Source: JAYOEY01 sp038120295
GTDB taxonomy: Bacteria > Pseudomonadota > Alphaproteobacteria > MPNO01 > UBA2964
Direction of reading: 5' to 3'
NCBI GenBank assembly: GCA_038120295.1
Contig: JAYOLL010000025.1
Span: forward strand, 1 to 53,285
DNA length: 53,285 nucleotides
Shown in pieces: positions 32,532 to 41,231 of this stretch. Numbering within the stretch: the stretch's first letter is position 1; every line of letters begins with the position of its first letter. The notes beneath the pieces are model-generated. The model saw nothing but the letters and a program-made list of their open reading frames with translations, was not told where the DNA came from and searched no databases. The position numbers and the translations under genes are program-made.

Positions 32532-32832
32532 AGACCGGTTCGCTGTTTGCTTCTATCTGGGCACGGACGTACGGATTTTTTAGCGCTCTATCGACGATCA
32601 GGTCGATAGGGCGCGCCAGTATGTTTTCGAGGCCTTCTTTCAGACTGAAGAATGTATCGAAAGCGTCTGAATCCTGTCCCTCTTCAAACTCGACAAGGAA
32701 ATCGATATCGCTCCGGGACGGGTCGAAGCCGGTTTCATCAATCGCTGAACCGAAAAGTTCGAGGCGTCTTACGCGGCACCGCATACAAAGAGCTGCGATG
32801 TCCTGTTTTCGATTCTCAATGAGGTCGATCAT
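32521..32832 (-). CDS. mntA: MntA-like minimal nucleotidyltransferase antitoxin
   Basis: A 103-residue minimal nucleotidyltransferase, antitoxin partner of HepT. The motif is G28-S29, then D42-x-D44 (FGSA...RSDIDFLVEF), the metal and nucleotide site. A third acidic residue lies in the PIDLIVDR segment. It would transfer AMP to the HepT tyrosine. ATG 32832. It overlaps hepT by 11 bp. The upstream gap to the UbiD stop at 32874 is only 41 bp, so transcription could also come from the ubiD-type gene. Confidence 0.88.
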   Translation of the reverse strand: MIDLIENRKQDIAALCMRCRVRRLELFGSAIDETGFDPSRSDIDFLVEFEEGQDSDAFDTFFSLKEGLENILARPIDLIVDRALKNPYVRAQIEANSEPVYGA

Positions 32833-32873
32833 GGCGAATCTCCACCTCTACTATAACGAAAACGATGCTTCGT

Positions 32874-34274
32874 TTAATCCAGATAATCCTCCAGTCGGAT
32901 CCGGTCCCACACTTCCTGCGGCGGGCGGACGCGTTCTTCGAACGGCAGCGTCGCCGGCCTTGTCGCGTCGATGATCATCTTGGTGTTCATCGGGCCGTGC
33001 TGGGTGCGGATTTCGCCGTAGGATGACGGGTTGAGGTGCGATCCCATCGCGCCGGGGACGGTTACGAGGTCGCGGTCGGCCTCGAATGTGGTGGCGATGG
33101 CCCACAGCACGCGCTGCTCGTCATAGATGTCGATATCGTCATCGACCACCACGGCGATCTTGAGGTTGGGGTTGGCTGTGATCGCGGCGAGCCCGGCCGA
33201 TTTGCCCTGGCCCGGCACGCTCTTTTTGATCGAGACGTAAGTCGTGAAGCGGCAGGCGCCCGACACCGGCACGTAGACCGCCTGCACCGACGGCACCAGA
33301 CGGCGGACGCTGTCATAGACCGCGCTTTCGAGCGACAGCGCGTTGGCGAGGTTGTGTTCGGGATGGGCGGGGTCGAGATCGTGATAGATCGCGTCCGAGC
33401 GCATGGTAATCGCGGTGACCTTCATCAGCCCGATCGGGTCCTTGGCCGGGCCGTAAAAGCCGGTGAACTCGGCGAACGGGCCGTCGGCTGTTTCTTCAGC
33501 CGGGTCGAGATAGCCTTCGATGGCGATCTCGGCGAAGGCCGGGACAGGTAAATCGACGGTTTCGGCATCGGTCACTTCGAGCGCTTCGCCCATCAGCCCG
33601 CCCATCAGGTCGAGTTCGCTGGTATCGATCGATCCTTCGCCGAGCGCGCCCAGCAGCGCTGCCGGGTGATGACCGATGAACAGGACGGCTTCCATGCGCT
33701 TTTTCAGTTCGGCGCAGCGGCGATAGATATAGGCGGCATGATGGGCCGGGTTGAACATGCAGCCGAGCCTGTCCTTGCCCTTTACCTCGTGCCGGTACAT
33801 GCCGGCGTTCAGCACCCCCGAATCCGGATCGCGCAGGACCAGAACGCCCACCGTGATGTATTTTCCGGAATCCCGTTCGGCGTGATGGGTGATCGGCAGC
33901 CTGCCCAGATCGATATCGTCGCCTTTCAGCACCACCTGCTTGACCGGCGCATCCGCCGCGTCGATCGAGACCGGTTCCTTGGGCTCGGCCGCGCGTTCGC
34001 GGAACCGGTGCAGGATGGCGCTCTTCGGCTCTCCCGGATCGACGCCAAGCGCGAGACCGAGCAGTTCGTAGCTGCCGAGCGCACTGGTCACCAGCGGCAG
34101 TTCGCTGCCCTTGATGCTGTCCATACGAATTACGGGATAGCGTCCGTCTGCCACCAGTTTCTGCTGGATTACGCATGTTTCCAGTACCGGGTCGACCTCT
34201 TTCGACACGCTGACGAAATAATCCGGCCCGGCCTGGCGCGCCTCGCCGAGAAAGCTTCTGAGATCCTGATTCAT
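32874..34274 (-). CDS. UbiD-family prenylated-FMN decarboxylase
   Basis: A 466-residue member of the UbiD family, which decarboxylates or carboxylates unsaturated and aromatic acids with prenylated FMN. Visible signatures are the ITHHAERDSGKYITVG region, the conserved central EIAIEGYLDP...GPFAEFTGFYG glutamates, and the C-terminal SYGEIRTQHGP. ATG 34274 has GGAGGACAAGAAG just upstream; the longer frame to 34316 is not supported. No UbiX-type prenyltransferase is seen, so the cofactor must come from another locus. It is divergent from the LLM gene and the coxMSL run, a context that suggests an aromatic or heteroaromatic acid. Confidence 0.9.
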   Translation of the reverse strand: MNQDLRSFLGEARQAGPDYFVSVSKEVDPVLETCVIQQKLVADGRYPVIRMDSIKGSELPLVTSALGSYELLGLALGVDPGEPKSAILHRFRERAAEPKEPVSIDAADAPVKQVVLKGDDIDLGRLPITHHAERDSGKYITVGVLVLRDPDSGVLNAGMYRHEVKGKDRLGCMFNPAHHAAYIYRRCAELKKRMEAVLFIGHHPAALLGALGEGSIDTSELDLMGGLMGEALEVTDAETVDLPVPAFAEIAIEGYLDPAEETADGPFAEFTGFYGPAKDPIGLMKVTAITMRSDAIYHDLDPAHPEHNLANALSLESAVYDSVRRLVPSVQAVYVPVSGACRFTTYVSIKKSVPGQGKSAGLAAITANPNLKIAVVVDDDIDIYDEQRVLWAIATTFEADRDLVTVPGAMGSHLNPSSYGEIRTQHGPMNTKMIIDATRPATLPFEERVRPPQEVWDRIRLEDYLD

Positions 34275-34384
34275 CTTCTTGTCCTCCGCCCGGCAGTCTA
34301 CTTCGCTTTGCCACAACGTCCAGAACCCTTGCCGCGCCGGCCAAAAGAGCTAGATTGCCGTCAACAAAAACAGGGAGACGCCGT

Positions 34385-35431
34385 ATGAAAATCGGCCTTT
34401 TCGACCATCTTGAGCGTACCGAGGACAGGCCGCTCGCGACCCAGTACGACGAACGGCTCGAATTCATCGCCGCTGCCGAGGAGGCCGGGTTCTATTGCCT
34501 GCATGTCGCGGAACATCATTCCTCGCCGCTCTGCATGATCTCCGCGGCCAGCGTCTGGCTTGCGGCGGTGGCGCGGGCGACGTCGCGCATCCGGCTCGGT
34601 CCGCTGGTCTATCTGCTGCCGCTCTATTCGCCGCTTCGCCTTGCGGAGGAGATCGGCATGCTCGACCATCTCAGCAAGGGACGGCTGGAAATAGGCATCG
34701 GGCGCGGCGTTTCGCCTTACGAGGTCGGCTATCACAAGATCGACCACGACGAATCGCGCGATATTTTCTTCGATGCGTGGGAATGCATGAAGGCGGCGCT
34801 GGCGAACAATCCGTTCAGCTACAAGGGGCCGCATTACGAATACAATGAAGTGCCGCTGCCCATCCGTCCGCTGCAGGACCCGCACCCGCCTTTCTGGTAC
34901 GGCTCGTCGAACGAGATCGGCAGCCGCTGGGCGGGCGAGCAGGGGCTGCATTTCGCGTCCAACGGTCCAACCGCCAAAGCGAAGGAAAATGTCGGGTTTT
35001 TCCGTGAGGCTTTTGCCGGGCGCGGCGCCGCGTTGAGTCCCAAGGCCGGTTTTCCCGGCGGCATCGCGATCGGCACGCTTCGGCACATTCATGTCGCCGA
35101 TACCGACGAGGAGGCCCGTCGAGTGGCGAAGCCGGCGATCGAGCATCACGCGGGGCGGCTCAACTGGTTGCGCGACCTGCACGGCCAGACCGAATTCACC
35201 GAACGGAACAATATTCATCGCGGCGTCAGCTTCGAGGAATGGGAAGCCAACGGCATGGCTATCGTCGGCACGCCCGACAGGGTGCTCGGTATCCTGCGCG
35301 AGCAGATCGAGGAAATCGGCATCAACTACCTGATTTCCTACATGTTCTTCGGCGATATGCCGCTGGCAAACGCCAAACGGTCGCTAAATCTGTTCCGGCA
35401 TGAGGTCATGCCGCATCTGGAAGCGATTTAA
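34385..35431 (+). CDS. LLM-class flavin-dependent oxidoreductase
   Basis: A 348-residue luciferase-like flavoenzyme. It starts with MKIGLFDHLERTE, has EEAGFYCLHVAEHHSSPLCM, which is typical for the bacterial luciferase-alkane monooxygenase-type members, then LGPLVYLLPLYSPLRLAEEIGMLDHLSKGRLEIGIGRG. It would use reduced FMN to hydroxylate a substrate. ATG 34385 with GGGAGA upstream. It is only distantly like the LLM protein at 9008. It lies 98 bp upstream of the coxM-like gene in the same direction. Confidence 0.9.
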   Translation: MKIGLFDHLERTEDRPLATQYDERLEFIAAAEEAGFYCLHVAEHHSSPLCMISAASVWLAAVARATSRIRLGPLVYLLPLYSPLRLAEEIGMLDHLSKGRLEIGIGRGVSPYEVGYHKIDHDESRDIFFDAWECMKAALANNPFSYKGPHYEYNEVPLPIRPLQDPHPPFWYGSSNEIGSRWAGEQGLHFASNGPTAKAKENVGFFREAFAGRGAALSPKAGFPGGIAIGTLRHIHVADTDEEARRVAKPAIEHHAGRLNWLRDLHGQTEFTERNNIHRGVSFEEWEANGMAIVGTPDRVLGILREQIEEIGINYLISYMFFGDMPLANAKRSLNLFRHEVMPHLEAI

Positions 35432-35529
35432 AGGACGTTCAAGTTTCTCCGGCAAGGTTGGCGGTTGGCGCCGATTGCCGCTAGACTGTCCCCACCAAAA
35501 TTCAGGGAGCGAAGGAAAGGAATCGCAAC

Positions 35530-36390
35530 ATGCGCTACGAAGCGCCCACAAGCCTCGACGCGGCGGTCTCATTGCTGGCCGGCGCCGATGGGCAGGCAAA
35601 AATCATGGCGGGCGGCACCGACGTACTGGTGCTGATCCACTCGGATGTCATCGAGCCCGAACTGGTCGTTGATATCAAGAACATCCCCGAAGTCACCCAG
35701 ATTTCCGAATCCGGCGGCGCTTACACGGTCGGCGCCTCTGTTCCGGCGGCGGTGCTTTGCGAGCATGAAGGTTTCTGCTCGACCTGGCCGGGCGTGATCG
35801 AAGGGCTGTCGCTCATCGGCTCGACCCAGATTCAGGGCCGTGCGACGCTGGCCGGCAATCTGTGCAACGCTTCTCCGGCAGCCGATAGCGTCCCTGCGGT
35901 GATCGCGGCAGGCGCCATCGCTAATATCGTCGGCCCTAACGGTAATCGCGAAGCCGCGGTCGAGGAGATCGTGACCGGTCCCGGAAAGACCTCGCTGGCA
36001 AACGGCGAAATCATCGTCTCTTTCAGCTTCCCGGCAAAGCCGGCGCATTCCGGCGACTGCTATCTGCGCCTTACCCCGCGGACCGAAATGGACATTGCCG
36101 TTGTCGGCGCAGGCGTAAACCTGACGCTCGATGATGGCGGCACCTGCACGGCGGCCCGCGTGTCGCTCGGCGCCGTGGCGCCGACGCCGCTTCTGGTGGC
36201 GGATGCCGCCGCCGCGCTGGTCAGCACCAAGGTCGACGATGCCGCGCTGGATGCGATGGGCAAGGCCTGCAGCGCGGCCTGCAATCCGATTTCGGACAAG
36301 CGCGGCACCAAGGAATACCGGATCAAAACCGCCGCCGTGATGGCGCGCCGGGCCGCAGAGAAGGCGCTCGAACGCGCCAAAGCCAACTGA
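35530..36390 (+). CDS. Molybdenum hydroxylase FAD-binding subunit (CoxM type)
   Basis: Medium subunit of a molybdenum hydroxylase, 286 residues. The FAD site is shown by KIMAGGTDVLVLIHSD (residues about 26-41) and by the TQIQGRATLAGNLCNASPAAD segment near residues 98-118. The C-terminal CO_deh_flav_C domain follows. It transfers electrons from the iron-sulfur subunit to an acceptor. ATG 35530 follows AGCGAAGGAAAGG. The small and large subunit genes follow in the order M-S-L with 13 and 2 bp gaps, so this is one operon and one complex. No cox maturation genes (coxD, coxE, coxF, coxG type) are present in the window. Confidence 0.93.
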   Translation: MRYEAPTSLDAAVSLLAGADGQAKIMAGGTDVLVLIHSDVIEPELVVDIKNIPEVTQISESGGAYTVGASVPAAVLCEHEGFCSTWPGVIEGLSLIGSTQIQGRATLAGNLCNASPAADSVPAVIAAGAIANIVGPNGNREAAVEEIVTGPGKTSLANGEIIVSFSFPAKPAHSGDCYLRLTPRTEMDIAVVGAGVNLTLDDGGTCTAARVSLGAVAPTPLLVADAAAALVSTKVDDAALDAMGKACSAACNPISDKRGTKEYRIKTAAVMARRAAEKALERAKAN

Positions 36391-36403
36391 GCGGGGAAAG
36401 ATA

Positions 36404-36880
36404 ATGGCGAAAGTACATGTAACCACGACGGTCAACGGGGACGAGTACGAGTTCCTGTGCGAACCGCAGCAGACCCTTGTCGACGTGCTGCGAAACGAGC
36501 TGGAACTGACCGGAACCAAGGAAGGCTGCTCGACCGGCGACTGCGGCGCATGCAGCGTTACGCTGGACGGCAGGCTGGTATGCTCCTGCCTGGTGCTGGC
36601 GGTCGAATGCGAAGGCAAGGAGATCAACACGATCGAGGGAATGGCGCAGGGCGAACAGCTTCATCCGCTGCAGCGCAATTTCCTCGAAATCAACGGACTC
36701 CAGTGCGGCATCTGCACCCCGGGCATCCTGGTTGCGGCAAAGTCGCTTCTGGAAAAGAATCCCGATCCTACGGAAACCGAGATAAGATACTGGCTCGCGG
36801 GCAATCTCTGCCGCTGCACCGGTTACGACAAGATCATCCGCTCCGTCCAGGCAGCGGCTGCTGAAATGAGAAAGGGCTGA
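36404..36880 (+). CDS. Molybdenum hydroxylase [2Fe-2S] subunit (CoxS type)
   Basis: Small iron-sulfur subunit of 158 residues. The first cluster site is in GCSTGDCGACSV with a fourth Cys in VCSCLVLA; the second, C-terminal cluster is in QCGICTPG and LCRCTGY. It links the molybdenum site on the large subunit with FAD on the medium subunit. Start ATG 36404 follows GGGGAAAG. The large subunit begins 2 bp after its stop, showing coupled translation. There is no export signal, so the complex is cytoplasmic. Confidence 0.95.
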   Translation: MAKVHVTTTVNGDEYEFLCEPQQTLVDVLRNELELTGTKEGCSTGDCGACSVTLDGRLVCSCLVLAVECEGKEINTIEGMAQGEQLHPLQRNFLEINGLQCGICTPGILVAAKSLLEKNPDPTETEIRYWLAGNLCRCTGYDKIIRSVQAAAAEMRKG

Positions 36881-36882
36881 TC

Positions 36883-39159
36883 ATGGCGACCATTCTTGAA
36901 GAATCCGGCTTTAACCCGGAAAAGGAACTCAAAATCGTCGGTACCAACCCGGTCAAGCATGACGGGCTGGATAAGGTCACCGGCCGAGCCAATTTCGGCG
37001 CCGACTTTTTCCTGCCGGGCATGCTGTACGGCAAGGTCCTGCGTAGCCCGCATGCACATGCAAACATCAAATCGATCGATACGTCGAAGGCCGAAGCGCT
37101 TCCCGGCGTAAAGGCCGTGATCACGCGCGACGATTTGCCGGATATTCCAGCGGGAACGCCCGGCGGCGACATGACGCGTAACGCGCTGGCGCGCGAAAAA
37201 GCGCTCTATGACGGCCATCCGGTCGCCGCCGTGGCTGCGACCAGCGAGGCCATCGCCAAGCGGGCGCTCAAGCTGATCGAAGTGGATTACGAAGTCCTGC
37301 CGCACGTCATCGACCCGCGCGAGGCGATGCAGCCGGGCGCGCCGATCCTGCATGATTACATGCGGACCAATGGCGATCCGGATGCGCCGGACGAGCCCAC
37401 CAATGTCACCGAGAAGATGGTGGTCGAGACCGGCGATGTCGGAAGCGGCTTCGATGCGGCCGACGAAGTCATCGAGATGGAGTTCGACTCCAAGCCGATG
37501 CATCAGGGCTATATCGAGCCCCAGGGCTGCGTCGCCAACTATTCCGAGGACGGGCAGATCGACCTGTGGTGCTGCACTCAGGCGCCGTTCGTCTATCGCG
37601 ACCGTCTATCCGGCATGCTCAAGGTCGATGCGGCCAAGATCAACGTCCAGCAGTCGGAACTCGGCGGCGGGTTCGGCGGCAAGACCGGCTTCTATGCCGA
37701 GCCGCTGGCGATCGTGCTGTCGAAGAAGGCCAGCCGTCCGGTCAAGATCGTGCTGACCCGGAACGAGGTGTTCCGCGGCACCGGCCCGGTCTCCGGCACC
37801 TGGTCGCGGATCAAGATGGGCTGCACCAAGGACGGTCGCATCACCGCGGCGGAAGCCGAACTGGTCTTCCAGTCCGGTCCCTATACCGGGTCGATGTACT
37901 TCAACGCGCCGAACGCCATGTTCACGCGTTACGACCTGGAGAACATCCACGTCACGGCGTTCGAAGTCGTCTCGAACCGGCCCAAGGTGAACTCGTTCCG
38001 CGCGCCCTGCGTGCCGCAGATCGTGTTCGGCGTCGAAGGCGTCATCGACCTGCTCGCAAAGAAGATCGGCATGGATCCGATCGATTTCCGGCTCAAGAAT
38101 GCCGCCAAGGAAGGTCACACCACGATCTACGGTGATACCTGGGGACCGATTGGGTTTATCGAGACGCTCGAAGCGGCCAAAACGTGCGACCATTACACTT
38201 CGCCCAAGGGCGACGGCGTAGGCCGTGGCATTGCCGCCGGCTTCTGGTTCAACCGCGGCGGCGAGACTTCTGCAACGCTGCAGCTGGCGCCCGACGGCAC
38301 CGTGACCATTGCGATCGGTACCGCTGACGTTGCCGGATCGCGTATTTCCATCGCGATGATGGCGGCAGAAGAACTCCAGATCCCGGTCGATAAGGTCCGT
38401 GTCCACATGGCCGACACCAACTCGCTCGGCTTCAACCGCGTGACCGCCGGCAGCCGGACGACCTATTCGGTCGGCATGGTGGTCGTCGATTCGTCGCGTC
38501 AGGTCATCAAGGAGCTGTGCCGCCGTGCGGCCGGCATCTGGGATGTGCCGGAAGATGGCGTCGTGTTCGAGGAAGGCGAAATTCGGCCCGCCAGCTCCAA
38601 CGTGGGCGATTTCGAGCCGATGTCGATTTCCGACATCTGCAAGAAGACCACGATGAGCCACGGTCCGATCTGCGCCCGGTCAGACATGAATGTCACCGGC
38701 GCCGGCCCGGGCTTTGGTCTGCATATTTCCGACGTCAAGGTTGACGAAGGCACCGGCCGCGTGGACGTGCTGCGCTACACCGTTGTGGAAGACGCCGGCA
38801 AGGCGATCCATCCGCAGCAGGTCGAAGGCCAATATCAGGGCGGCGCGGTGCAGGGCATCGGCTGGGCGCTGAACGAGGAGTATGTCTACGGCGAAGACGG
38901 ACGTCTCCAGAACGCCGGCTTCCTCGATTACCGCATGCCGGTGGCGTCTGACGTGCCGATGATCGACACCGTCATCGTCGAGGTCCCCAACCCGAAGCAT
39001 CCGTTCGGGCTGCGCGGCGTCGGCGAGGTTCCGGTGACGCCGACCATGGCCTGCGTGGGCAATGCGATCGGCGATGCCATCGGCGTTCGACCGACATCGC
39101 TTCCGATGTCGCCGCCGAAGATCCTCGAGATCATCGAGCAGCGGGACGCCGGCAAGTAA
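36883..39159 (+). CDS. Molybdenum hydroxylase molybdopterin-binding subunit (CoxL/XdhB-like)
   Basis: Large catalytic subunit of 758 residues. The molybdopterin-binding GGGFGGK loop is present, and the active-site base Glu lies in GLRGVGEVPVTPT near the C-terminus. The active-site arginine motif reads NSFRAPCVPQ. By alignment in my head it follows xanthine-dehydrogenase-type FRGFGGPQ, with Ala-Pro-Cys in place of Gly-Phe-Gly. The AYxCSFR loop of true CO dehydrogenase (form I) is absent: the Cys position there is Asn here, so CO oxidation is not expected. The enzyme probably hydroxylates a heteroaromatic ring or aldehyde with water. A terminator follows at 39184. Context with LLM, UbiD and VOC genes supports a ring-oxidation pathway. 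Confidence 0.93.
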   Translation: MATILEESGFNPEKELKIVGTNPVKHDGLDKVTGRANFGADFFLPGMLYGKVLRSPHAHANIKSIDTSKAEALPGVKAVITRDDLPDIPAGTPGGDMTRNALAREKALYDGHPVAAVAATSEAIAKRALKLIEVDYEVLPHVIDPREAMQPGAPILHDYMRTNGDPDAPDEPTNVTEKMVVETGDVGSGFDAADEVIEMEFDSKPMHQGYIEPQGCVANYSEDGQIDLWCCTQAPFVYRDRLSGMLKVDAAKINVQQSELGGGFGGKTGFYAEPLAIVLSKKASRPVKIVLTRNEVFRGTGPVSGTWSRIKMGCTKDGRITAAEAELVFQSGPYTGSMYFNAPNAMFTRYDLENIHVTAFEVVSNRPKVNSFRAPCVPQIVFGVEGVIDLLAKKIGMDPIDFRLKNAAKEGHTTIYGDTWGPIGFIETLEAAKTCDHYTSPKGDGVGRGIAAGFWFNRGGETSATLQLAPDGTVTIAIGTADVAGSRISIAMMAAEELQIPVDKVRVHMADTNSLGFNRVTAGSRTTYSVGMVVVDSSRQVIKELCRRAAGIWDVPEDGVVFEEGEIRPASSNVGDFEPMSISDICKKTTMSHGPICARSDMNVTGAGPGFGLHISDVKVDEGTGRVDVLRYTVVEDAGKAIHPQQVEGQYQGGAVQGIGWALNEEYVYGEDGRLQNAGFLDYRMPVASDVPMIDTVIVEVPNPKHPFGLRGVGEVPVTPTMACVGNAIGDAIGVRPTSLPMSPPKILEIIEQRDAGK

Positions 39160-39183
39160 GGCGTCTTCCTCTCGAAGGAGACC

Positions 39184-39221
39184 GGGGCGCGGGGTTCTAA
39201 TCCCGCGCCCCTTTTTCTTTT
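39184..39221 (+). terminator. Rho-independent terminator after the coxL-type gene
   Basis: GGGGCGCGGG (39184-39193) pairs with CCCGCGCCCC (39202-39211) over an eight-base loop and is followed by TTTTTCTTTT. It lies 24 bp after the large-subunit stop. The VOC gene starts only 13 bp further on, so that gene is expressed by read-through or has a promoter overlapping the terminator. Confidence 0.92.
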
Positions 39222-39233
39222 CAGGAGACACCA

Positions 39234-39689
39234 ATGCCAGAAAAAAGAAAGGCTAGGGCGCTCGGCATCAATCACGTCGTGCTGGAAGTCGGCGATCTCG
39301 ATCAGGCGCTGGATTTTTACGGGAAAATCTTCGAGTTCTCCCTGCGTGGAAAGAATGAGCATAACGCCTTTATCGACATGGGCGATCAGTTCATTCAACT
39401 GCGCCTCGGCCGGACGCAGGAAGCGGACGGCGCGCGCCATTTCGGGTTTGTGGTGGATGATCGTTCCGGCATTCGCGAGACGCTGGACGAGATGGGCGTG
39501 GATCTGATCGGCGACCGGCTCAATTTCCGCGACCCCTGGGGCAACCGGATTGAGGTCGTGCCCTACGACAACATACAGTTCACCAAGGCCGACCATATCC
39601 TTCGCGGCATGGGGCTGGATGGGCTGAAAAAGACCGAGGACGCGAGGAACGAGCTGGCCGAAAAGGGCATGACGCCGGATCGTCGTTAA
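39234..39689 (+). CDS. VOC-family protein
   Basis: A 151-residue vicinal-oxygen-chelate (glyoxalase/dioxygenase-like) protein. Metal-ligand candidates are His at the start of the first strand (NHVVLEV), a His near the middle (HFGFVVDD) and Glu in the NRIEVVPYDN segment, giving the normal three-ligand pattern. ATG 39234 follows CAGGAGACACC. It lies directly after the terminator of the molybdenum hydroxylase operon. A ring-cleavage, lyase or isomerase step is possible. The 3' end overlaps the convergent flavoprotein gene by 4 bp. Confidence 0.85.
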   Translation: MPEKRKARALGINHVVLEVGDLDQALDFYGKIFEFSLRGKNEHNAFIDMGDQFIQLRLGRTQEADGARHFGFVVDDRSGIRETLDEMGVDLIGDRLNFRDPWGNRIEVVPYDNIQFTKADHILRGMGLDGLKKTEDARNELAEKGMTPDRR

Positions 39690-41170
39690 TCGTCAGGCGT
39701 ATTTTTTCTTATAGTATCCGCAGCGTGACGCCCGGCGATGCGTCCGGAGATGAAGGCCCAGCCGACATGATGGCCGTGCCCCTTCAGCAGCAGACCGCCC
39801 TGTCCTGCGGACCCGGCGGCGAACAGCCTGTCGATGGGCATGTCGTTTTCCCCCAGTACACGCAGCTCTTCGTTGACCGCCAGCCCGCCGTCGGTGATGA
39901 CGACATAGCTCTTTGCCGGGCCCAGGGCGTAAAAGGGGGGCTCCGTCAGCTTGACCGATGATTCAGCATTGTGGGCGTCGAGCGAGGCCCGCAAGGTTTC
40001 GGGGGCTGCGCCGAGCGCTGTTGCCAGCCCGTTTGCGTCTGACGCCTTGTGAAAGATATCGGGGCGGCACTTCCGGAAATCATCGAAATAGGCATAGGCG
40101 ACGCCCGGCGCGGTCGAAATGAAGTTCGGCCAGGCCGAAAACGTTTTCGCCATCGGGGAGTCCATGACGACGAATCCGATCTTGTCCGGCTGCTGTGCGA
40201 TCCTGAGCCCCAGCTCCGCAGGGTTGCCGGTGATCCGTTCGCCATTCCGGTTGACCAGCAGGGCGCCGCTGGAAAAAAGGTTAAGCTCGGGTGCCATCGA
40301 CGTCGTTGTGAATTTGAGCACCATCGGGCGCAGCAGCCGCGCAGGCAGGTGTTTCAGGGCGAACCGCATCGCCTTCGCCACGATCCTGTAAGGCGGAAGA
40401 AGGCGGTCGAGCGGTTCCTTCGGGGGCGGTACGAACCGCAGTGTGGGACCGGACAAAACGTCGCCATTGACGACCCGGGCGCCCAGCGGGAAGGCCATAA
40501 CATGACCATCGCCCGTGGCTGTCGGGTTCATCGGGTCCACCATCGCAACTTCGGGCGAAATGTATTTCGCCTTCAATTCCTCGTTGGCCGTGTAGTCGCC
40601 GCTGGCGAGTACCGTCGCGCCCGCCCTGAAGACAATGGAGCCGTCCTGGCCGTCGCATTCCGCGCCGGTCACCTTCCCATTCTCGACGAGGAAACGCGTC
40701 GCGCGCGTGCCTGTCCTAATGTCAACGCCGATACGCCGCGCATGTTTGCCGACATGATAGATATAGGCGCGCGAGTTCGGCAGCACGTTATGCATGCGCG
40801 GTTTTTCGTGTGGCGGTTCCGGCATGGGGCCGAAGAACTCCACCCCCATATCCATCAGCCAGCGCAGCGTTTCGTTGGCGTTGTCGACCAGCAGACGCCG
40901 CAGCGCCAGATTGTCGCGCTCCGCCAGCTTGCCGGCGAATTTCGGCATATCCTCGAAATGCCCGTCAGGGCCGTCCTCAATGCCCTCGGCCAACTGTTGC
41001 GGGGTTTGCGTGGCCGTGAAGGATCCGATCGACCAGGCGGTGCTGCCGCCAAGTTCGGGGTTCTTCTCGATCAGTATGACGCTGGCGCCGCCGCTACGGG
41101 CTTCGATCGCTGCAGCAAGTCCCGCGCCGCCCCCGCCGATCACCAGAACGTCGCAGGTTGCTTCGTTCAT
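39686..41170 (-). CDS. FAD-dependent oxidoreductase (fumarate reductase/3-ketosteroid dehydrogenase-like)
   Basis: A 494-residue FAD_binding_2 flavoprotein. The N-terminal FAD motif is VLVIGGGGAGLAAAIEA (residues 8-24) with GGSTAWSIGS after it. The substrate-side segments GAVLVN-type and the C-terminal GQGGLLLKGHGHHVGWAFISGRIAGRHAA region are typical of the fumarate reductase/ketosteroid dehydrogenase group. It would remove or add hydrogens at an alpha,beta position of a ketone or acid. ATG 41170 follows GGGAAAGGAAG (minus strand). It is 61 bp downstream of the PhyH gene on the same strand, probably the last gene of that three-gene run. Confidence 0.88.
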   Translation of the reverse strand: MNEATCDVLVIGGGGAGLAAAIEARSGGASVILIEKNPELGGSTAWSIGSFTATQTPQQLAEGIEDGPDGHFEDMPKFAGKLAERDNLALRRLLVDNANETLRWLMDMGVEFFGPMPEPPHEKPRMHNVLPNSRAYIYHVGKHARRIGVDIRTGTRATRFLVENGKVTGAECDGQDGSIVFRAGATVLASGDYTANEELKAKYISPEVAMVDPMNPTATGDGHVMAFPLGARVVNGDVLSGPTLRFVPPPKEPLDRLLPPYRIVAKAMRFALKHLPARLLRPMVLKFTTTSMAPELNLFSSGALLVNRNGERITGNPAELGLRIAQQPDKIGFVVMDSPMAKTFSAWPNFISTAPGVAYAYFDDFRKCRPDIFHKASDANGLATALGAAPETLRASLDAHNAESSVKLTEPPFYALGPAKSYVVITDGGLAVNEELRVLGENDMPIDRLFAAGSAGQGGLLLKGHGHHVGWAFISGRIAGRHAADTIRKNTPDD

Positions 41171-41231
41171 AGTCTTCCTTTCCCGGAAAAATTATCGATC
41201 CGAAGGTCCGGTCCAGCCGGTCATTCCGAAG

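Noticed and set aside
36883..39159. Carbon monoxide dehydrogenase (form I)
   Set aside because: Gene order and domains are cox-like, but the diagnostic AYxCSFR loop is absent (NSFR instead) and no cox accessory genes are present.
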